Position numbers and translations under genes: made by a program. Source: Chrysochromulina parva (Eukaryota > Haptophyta > Prymnesiales > Chrysochromulinaceae). Taken from it: a stretch of 32,965 bases of DNA. A model generated the notes under the pieces. That model saw only the letters and a list, made by a program, of their open reading frames with translations, had not been told where the DNA came from and searched no databases. Position 1 is the first letter of the stretch, and each line of letters begins with the position of its first letter. Shown here piece after piece: positions 28,527-32,965 of this stretch. The stretch covers positions 1-32,965 of the forward strand of contig PJAB01000236.1 of NCBI GenBank assembly GCA_002887195.1. The letters run 5' to 3'.

Positions 28527-28603
28527 ACGCGACAGCCGGTGCTACGACACTTTGCGGAAGAACCGTCTGATTTTGCTCGTTATCCGCGGTGTCGACGCCG
28601 GCG

Positions 28604-29681
28604 ATGACAGGAGCTAGCAGCAGCGGCCCCAGTGGCCTATCCACGGCGATTGCACTGGCCGTCATCGGCTCTGCAAGCAACAACATAGGCAAGGTGCTGC
28701 AGAAGCAGGCGACAACAGACCTACCCCAGATGTCGATGGATCCAAAGGTGCTGCTGCTGTACACGTCCAGCCATCTCTGGCGCCTTGGCTTGCTCGCCGA
28801 CGTCGGCGGGGCACTGATAACCCTGATAGCTCTGTCGATGGCGCCCGTGTCCGTCATACAACCTGTTGGAGGGTGTGGCATGGCCATCCTCGCGCTCTTC
28901 TCCCACTTTTATCTCAAAGAGATCTTGCGAACGATCGAACGCATCGGCGTTGCCATGGCAGTGATCGGCACGATTGGTGTCGGTTTGACCGCCAGCCAGA
29001 GCAAGAGCATCATGCCGAATGCGGCCATGGGCTGCTTCCTCCTCGCCGTCATGGCATTTACGTTTGCTGTGCTCGAAGGGTCTCTCCGGCATGCCTCTCG
29101 TGCGTCGAGCGGATCGAAGCTGCAGGTGCTTGCGGACACCGGCCTGGGCGAGGCGATTGCAGCGGGTCGCCGACCCATCATGCATCGCATTGAGGTAGTC
29201 GCTGGGCTGCAGGGAGGCATGCTCTTCGGCCTCTCAGCTGCATCCGCTCGCACAGGCATGCTCCTCTCCGAGCTGCTCGAACGTCCAGTGTTGGCCGCAC
29301 TGGGCGTCGCATGCAGCATCGCCTTCTCTTCCGCGGGCATCTTCTGCCAAAACCGGGGCATGAAGGAGGGTCGGGCGGTCGTCGTGTGCACCTACGCAGT
29401 CATCGGGACAATAGTGAGCGGCGTCGTCATTGGACTCCTTGCGCTGAATGAAGGCATCCCTTCGGATAGCATAGGTGGTGCGTGGGGCCATGCTAGCGCA
29501 AAGAGTTCCTGATGCGCCCGCTATGGCGCCGCGTCGAGTGCATCCGCCTGACGATCGCTTCCCTCATGCCGCAGGTTGGGCTTGCTCCTTGCTTTGCATC
29601 CTCGCCGGCATTGGTTTGTTGATGCGCAGGGCGCCTGGGAGCACTACTAAGGTCGCAAAAGAACTCAAGGAGGTTGTTTAG
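28604..29681 (+). CDS. NIPA-like Mg2+ transporter (two exons)
   Basis: Model: join(28604..29477,29575..29681), about 326 residues, from the first ATG (the longer frame uses a GTG). The protein is almost all membrane helices with the NIPA/DUF803 pattern: [16 protein letters not shown] near the start, [48 protein letters not shown], then [15 protein letters not shown] and, late, [39 protein letters not shown]. These belong to the drug/metabolite transporter superfamily; NIPA proteins move Mg2+ in animals and plants. Splicing (phase 1) replaces a short nonsense tail by [16 protein letters not shown], the expected final helix, and a basic tail. Without splicing, translation stops at 29512 and this helix is lost. 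Confidence 0.85.
29478..29574 (+). other. NIPA-like gene intron (97 bp)
   Basis: Donor GTGCGT, acceptor ATGCCGCAG, phase 1 (G plus GT rebuilds Gly). Retention gives an early stop at 29512. A CTGAC branch-like word lies about 25 bases before the acceptor. Confidence 0.85.
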
Positions 29682-29843
29682 CCATGAGTTGTGGGGGTCT
29701 GCGCGGGAAATCCGCGGGCACAGGCGCACAGCCGTGTCGTCTGAGATAATATGGGGTGATACGTTTGTATGGGGATCAGAATCTGTTCACACAGCACTTT
29801 GAAGTGAGAACGCTACTGGACTGTTTTCTGTGCTCGTGTGTGT

Positions 29844-29855
29844 GTGAACGTTCAC
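29844..29855. promoter_or_regulatory. Perfect palindrome GTGAACGTTCAC upstream of small J-protein
   Basis: A perfect 12-bp palindrome, 29 bases before the ATG at 29885, preceded by GT repeats. It is the symmetrical version of the motif at 7487 and 28508. Its half CGTTCACAG recurs at 30737-30745, just before the AlkB-like ATG. Confidence 0.5.
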
Positions 29856-29884
29856 AGACGCTCGTGTACGGACCACGGTCTGAA

Positions 29885-30541
29885 ATGGCGCCGGCGAGCA
29901 TGAGCGCGGCGACCGAAAGAGAGATGCAGCGCATCATCGACTGTTGGGCACTCGCTGAGAAGCGAGCTCAACATCTTTGCGCCTTCGAGACGCTCGGGAT
30001 TAATTATCGCTGCCGGAAGCCTTCACAGGAGGAGGTGCGAAAGGCGTGGCGGACGCTGAGCACGAAGATACACCCGGACAGGAATGCAGATTGCAGCGAG
30101 CTCGCAACGATGGCGATGCGATGCGTGAATTTGGCCAAACAGCACTTGTTTGAACATCATTTTGGCTATGCTGAGGCACGAGTAAGGTACAAGCGCGAGC
30201 CCGACAAGGCAGCTGTGCAAGCGAGGGAGGCTGCAGAGGAAGCGGCGGCGGCGGAGGCGGCGGAGGCGGCCGAGTGCACGGCCGAGGCAGAGCGGTGTGC
30301 ACGCCTGGCTGCGAGTCTGCTGCCGCGTCTTTCAACGGATGATGCGCCGCGCGAGGTCTCCGACTCGTTACCGCAGGTCCCGATCGGTAAGCGCGAGCGG
30401 GAGGCAGTCGAGAGCAGCAGGAGTAGCGAGGATGGCCGCAAGGATTACGATAAGGACGGCGACGAGGACGGCAGCAGCAAGGATGGCGGAAGTGAGGGCG
30501 CTATCAAACTGCCCCGCGTCGATTCCGCTGCGTCGAGGTGA
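29885..30541 (+). CDS. Small J-domain protein, probably cytosolic or nuclear
   Basis: A 218-residue protein from the ATG at 29885; the longer frame begins with a GTG and a Cys-rich nonsense stretch. A J domain spans about 32-95 (FETLGINYRCRKPSQEEVRKAWRTLSTKIHPDRNADCSELATMAMRCVNLAKQHLF) with an intact HPD at 63-65, so it should stimulate an Hsp70 partner. Its first helices are widened by an insertion (NYRCRKPSQ). Next is an Ala/Glu-rich helix (AREAAEEAAAAEAAEAAECTAEAERCARLAASLL), then a hydrophilic tail with Lys/Arg and Asp/Glu clusters (GKREREAVES, KDYDKDGDEDGSSKDGG). No signal peptide or membrane helix is seen. It is a type III (class C) J-protein; its specific client is unknown. Confidence 0.85.
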   Translation: MAPASMSAATEREMQRIIDCWALAEKRAQHLCAFETLGINYRCRKPSQEEVRKAWRTLSTKIHPDRNADCSELATMAMRCVNLAKQHLFEHHFGYAEARVRYKREPDKAAVQAREAAEEAAAAEAAEAAECTAEAERCARLAASLLPRLSTDDAPREVSDSLPQVPIGKREREAVESSRSSEDGRKDYDKDGDEDGSSKDGGSEGAIKLPRVDSAASR

Positions 30542-30753
30542 TGAGGGGCCAACGATTTTGTCTGTGGAAAGGTCGGTTAGCAGGTTAGCACGCAGCAGGC
30601 AGCAGGACTCCACTGGTCACTGCTTCGACAGGGTCCACTCCGCTCACTTCCACCGTCACCTTGACCCAAGGGGGAGTGGTCTACTATTTTTCATGTTTAT
30701 TTAAGGCCCCACATCCCTACTTTGGTTCTCGTGTCTCGTTCACAGCCCATTTC

Positions 30754-31527
30754 ATGATGAGGGCGCGCCTCGATCTCTCTCTCGCGGTCACTGCCACGGC
30801 CAGCGTGGCGCTGCTCGTGTTACTGCTACGGCGCAAAGCCAACAAGCGGCACCAATTGCCTACGGCCAGCATCTTGGGAGCCATCAATCTTCGATTTGGA
30901 GCGCAGCCACAGGTGCTGGTGGATGAGCCGGGCAGCCTCGTCTACTTGCTGCCTGGCCTTCTCAGTGCTATGGAGCAAATGGCGCTCTTCGAGCGACTGT
31001 CCGAGTGGGACGGCTGGAAGCGAGAGAGCGACGATTTCGGCCCACAAGGTCGCCTGACCGCCTACGTCGGCGAGCCGGGCGCCATCTTCTCATTTGTCGG
31101 CCTCGTCTGCCACCCTCACGCAGCACCGCCATTCCTGACAGAGCTTTTCCGGCGAGTGAACGAAGTGATCGCTGAGAGTCACGGGACGAAATGCACGGGT
31201 TGCCTCCTGAACAACTACACCCCGGACGATGGCCACATCCCTTGGCATAGCGACGAAGTGCGTGCCCACGGCCCCTCGAAGCTCGTGGTAGCGGTGAGCA
31301 CTGGAGGCTCGAGGCCGTTTGACCTGCGAAGGCGCGGAGCCTCTGACGAGGAGAAGATGCGCGTGATGCTGCCACCGGGCAGCGCGCTCGTCATGTGCGG
31401 CGAGACGCAGGCCCATTGGCAGCACGCCCTGCCCCTTGAGCCTCCGGCGCCGCCACGAATCAGCCTCACGTTCCGGTCGATAGAGATCGGATTCGAGGAG
31501 GGGCGCGAGCCACCGCATTGTGTTTGA
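30754..31527 (+). CDS. AlkB-like Fe(II)/2-oxoglutarate dioxygenase with N-terminal membrane anchor
   Basis: A 257-residue protein from the first ATG at 30754 (the upstream open frame needs a TTG). Residues about 5-24 (LDLSLAVTATASVALLVLLLRR) form a membrane anchor followed by a basic stretch. The catalytic part is an AlkB-family double-stranded beta helix: VYLLPGLLSAMEQMALFERLSE, RLTAYVG, NNYTPDDGHIPWHSDE (iron ligands HxD), STGGSRPFDLRRR, then LPPGSALVMCGETQAHWQHALP (third iron ligand His) and PPRISLTFR (2-oxoglutarate-binding Arg and the RxxLTFR end). The HSDE and NxY pattern is closest to ALKBH2/ALKBH3, which remove alkyl groups from nucleic acids. A membrane anchor is unexpected for a DNA-repair type and suggests an organelle or ER setting or an RNA, protein or lipid substrate. 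Confidence 0.85.
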   Translation: MMRARLDLSLAVTATASVALLVLLLRRKANKRHQLPTASILGAINLRFGAQPQVLVDEPGSLVYLLPGLLSAMEQMALFERLSEWDGWKRESDDFGPQGRLTAYVGEPGAIFSFVGLVCHPHAAPPFLTELFRRVNEVIAESHGTKCTGCLLNNYTPDDGHIPWHSDEVRAHGPSKLVVAVSTGGSRPFDLRRRGASDEEKMRVMLPPGSALVMCGETQAHWQHALPLEPPAPPRISLTFRSIEIGFEEGREPPHCV

Positions 31528-31842
31528 GACTCCTCGGGTAAGAAAACACACCAAAGTTGGGCCCAGGTGCACGCGTCAATGATCCCGCGCACGTCGGGCG
31601 GGGGCGTGACACCGCGGTAATGTCGGGGGCGTACCGTGGAATACGATACTATCGACACCCGTACTAGGCTACACGGCGCGCCCGCCGACCGGACCAGCGA
31701 CCGCGCCCCGGGCCTCTACCAGTACCACTACGCACTACCAGACCAGTACCACTCCTACCTGCTACACAGCTGTAACAGGCTACAACCACCCACCTTCGAC
31801 TCGGCCCACCTACGCCCTATGGATACTCGGCCGAGCCACCAG
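31528..31842. other. Spacer between AlkB-like and ThrE-like genes (3' to 3')
   Basis: It holds the two 3' UTRs of convergent genes. ACCAGTACCAC occurs twice (about 31718 and 31741) in a C/A-rich stretch (31690-31800). No gene or RNA is recognised. Confidence 0.5.
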
Positions 31843-32894
31843 TCACTTGAGCAACGGATCTGAAATGGAGCCGTCACTCCTGACCGGTGGTACCGCACCG
31901 CTGTCCGAGGCCAAAGTCGGTACTGACCCAGCTACTCGTGCATGGAAGGGAGCGCCGAGCGGCTGCACAATGAGGTCGGCGCCAGCCGGCCGCACGAGAG
32001 CCCACTTGGCACGTCGGCGGATCGCGCCTCTCCACAGCTGCGCGAGGGCGTCGAGCATGTGTCAGTGAGTGCGGGTGGCCATCGGTGGCCATCGGCGGTC
32101 ATTAGGCGGTCATTAGGCGGTCATCAGGGACTACAGTGGCAATCATGGGCGGGGAGGGGGGCTCTCACTTGTGAGGCGAGGAGGACGCCGAGCATGTACG
32201 TGACTGCAGCCATGGTGATCGTCTCCCACAGCGTCGCCACATTGGCCGCGTACGCACTAGTGGAGGAATAGGAGGCCTCCCCTGCAGCGCGATGGAGTTG
32301 CCCTATGAGAGCGAGCATCGCGGGAGAGCCGGGTGCGAAGATGTAGAGCGCGGGCACGATGCAGATGAAGGACGAGAGGCCCGTGTGGAAGTGAGCCACC
32401 TGTGGAATCGGATGGCAGTCGGATGGCAGTCGGATGCAATCAGTGACCATCGGGGGCGAACAGGCATGCAGACGGCACTCGAGTTGTGGAATCGGGTTGT
32501 GGGCTCGGGCTACCTCCGCTGCACTGGCTGTGACGAAGGCGACAAGCACGTTCCTCAGGTCGGCGGGCATTGAGCATGTCTCCGCCGTGCAGCCGTCGCG
32601 CAAGAAGCCGTTGGTGAGTGTGCCGACGAGGGTGCAGGCGATGGGAGCGAGCGACTCCCGCAGCCGAATGTTGAGGTGGACGTTGAGGAAGAGCACGAGA
32701 GGCAGCGCCCAGATGCCCTGGCTCACGTACCACGGGATGGAGGATGGCACGGGGCACCAGAGCGAGGGAGGCAGCGACGCGATCGGCCCCGTGCTCGATT
32801 GGCCGGGCAGCGGGATGATCGAGGCGCTGCCACGGGCCCAGTCGCGACCAAAGATCTGCCAGCCAAGTGTGATGAAGATGGCCATCAGCATCAC
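31843..32894 (-). CDS. ThrE-like amino-acid exporter family membrane protein (5' partial, three visible exons)
   Basis: Model: complement(join(31843..32037,32169..32399,32514..32894)), with the 5' end beyond the right edge. Visible protein: about 268 residues. It has repeated membrane helices (VMLMAIFITLGWQIF, GIWALPLVLFLNVHL, LAPIACTLVGTLTNGFL, VLVAFVTASAAE), then VAHFHTGLSSFICIVPALYIFAPGSPAMLALIGQL and a last helix WETITMAAVTYMLGVLLASQ. The VPALYIFAPGS before a helix resembles the (V/L)PG(I)--LVPG signature of the C-terminal domain of ThrE and fungal Prm10 proteins; ThrE exports threonine and serine. The final exon encodes a basic, then Ser/Asp-rich cytosolic tail ending DGSISDPLLK. Its acceptor CGCGCAG and the donor GTGAGA are good matches. 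The family call is moderate; the substrate is unknown. Confidence 0.6.
32038..32168 (-). other. ThrE-like gene last intron (131 bp)
   Basis: Donor CAA|GTGAGA, acceptor GCGCAG|CTG, phase 0. It holds short tandem repeats (GACCGCCTAAT twice, GATGGCCACC twice; about 32083-32130) and a CTGAC word near the acceptor. Without splicing the frame stops at 32124. Confidence 0.65.
32400..32513 (-). other. ThrE-like gene in-frame intron A (114 bp, stopless)
   Basis: Donor GAG|GTAGCC, acceptor CCACAG|GTGGCT, phase 0, exactly 38 codons and no stop. Its 3' 50 bases (32400-32449) repeat the 3' end of the next intron upstream with two substitutions and an 11-base internal duplication. Translated, it would insert Cys/His/Pro-rich residues into a membrane region. 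Confidence 0.75.
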
Positions 32895-32965
32895 CTGTGG
32901 AATCGGATGGCAATCAGATGCAATCAGTGACCAAAGATCTGCCAGCCAAGTGTGATGAAGATGGC
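32846..32965. repeat. 83-bp tandem duplication (exon plus intron)
   Basis: The segment starting GACCAAAGATCTGCC at 32846 recurs identically from 32929 to the window end (37 of 37 bases). The intervening part carries the intron 3' end. The period (83) is not a multiple of three, so a translated duplicate would shift frame. Confidence 0.9.
32895..32965 (-). other. ThrE-like gene intron B (partial at right edge), copies exon sequence
   Basis: The acceptor CCACAG|GTGATG borders the first visible exon. The 37 bases at 32929-32965 are identical to the exonic 32846-32882, a tandem duplication of period 83. The 39 bases 32895-32933 match the 3' end of intron A. The expected donor lies about 12 bases beyond the window. 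Confidence 0.7.

Noticed and set aside
28589..28603. GTG-initiated extensions of several genes (NIPA-like, ESF1, ER J-protein, two-TM protein, small J-protein) and TTG ones (K+ channel, AlkB-like)
   Set aside because: Bacterial start rules do not apply to a nuclear eukaryotic gene; the next ATG gives better N-termini (signal peptide, eIF/J-domain spacing, anchor).
1..32965. CRISPR array, insertion sequence, phage or virus insertion
   Set aside because: No regularly spaced repeats, transposase, integrase or viral gene was seen; tandem repeats are coding or intronic.

Overview
This is nuclear DNA from a unicellular eukaryote, most likely a GC-rich microalga of the haptophyte kind (inferred from gene content and style; no marker settles it). 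The signs are eukaryote-only genes (importin alpha with an IBB domain, pre-rRNA factor ESF1, eIF4B, an ER DnaJ, a two-pore K+ channel), short spliceosomal introns, a plastid-type K+/H+ antiporter with EF-hands, and long Ala/Gly/Pro/Ser low-complexity tracts. Many long antisense ORFs are GC-driven shadows. Start codons given here are ATG only, so several models start inside the longest open frame.

Layout, left to right: KEA-type antiporter (+, cut by the left edge); ESF1 (-, one intron); ER J-protein like ERdj3/DNAJB11 (-); small C2H2 zinc-finger/AT-hook protein (-); a 1.4 kb gene-poor stretch; two-pore K+ channel with EF-hands (-, one intron), divergent from an eIF4B-like RGG-type protein (+); a GT25 glycosyltransferase fused to membrane segments and an extra C-terminal domain (+); a large PLOD-type glycosyltransferase with membrane segments and a degenerate GT32 domain (+); an unknown two-TM protein (-); a SANT/Myb-like protein (-); a large disordered protein (-), divergent from importin alpha (+, one intron); a mitochondrial-type class III aminotransferase (+, one cryptic in-frame intron); a NIPA-like Mg2+ transporter (+, one intron); a small J-protein (+); a membrane-anchored AlkB-like dioxygenase (+); and a ThrE-like membrane transporter (-, at least three introns, cut by the right edge).

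There are no operons. The clearest functional neighbourhood is the adjacent, co-oriented GT25 and PLOD-type glycosyltransferase pair; in animals these two families carry out successive steps of hydroxylysine glycosylation. Two divergent pairs share short promoters.

The most unusual signal is in the introns. Two introns of the ThrE-like gene share a nearly identical 39-nt 3' end, and one sits in an 83-bp tandem duplication that copies exon sequence. The aminotransferase intron begins with a near copy of the exon that follows it. Together these look like recent intron gain by tandem duplication and/or an introner-like process. A palindromic motif built on GTGAACGTTMAC also recurs just upstream of three start codons, with half-sites near two more.
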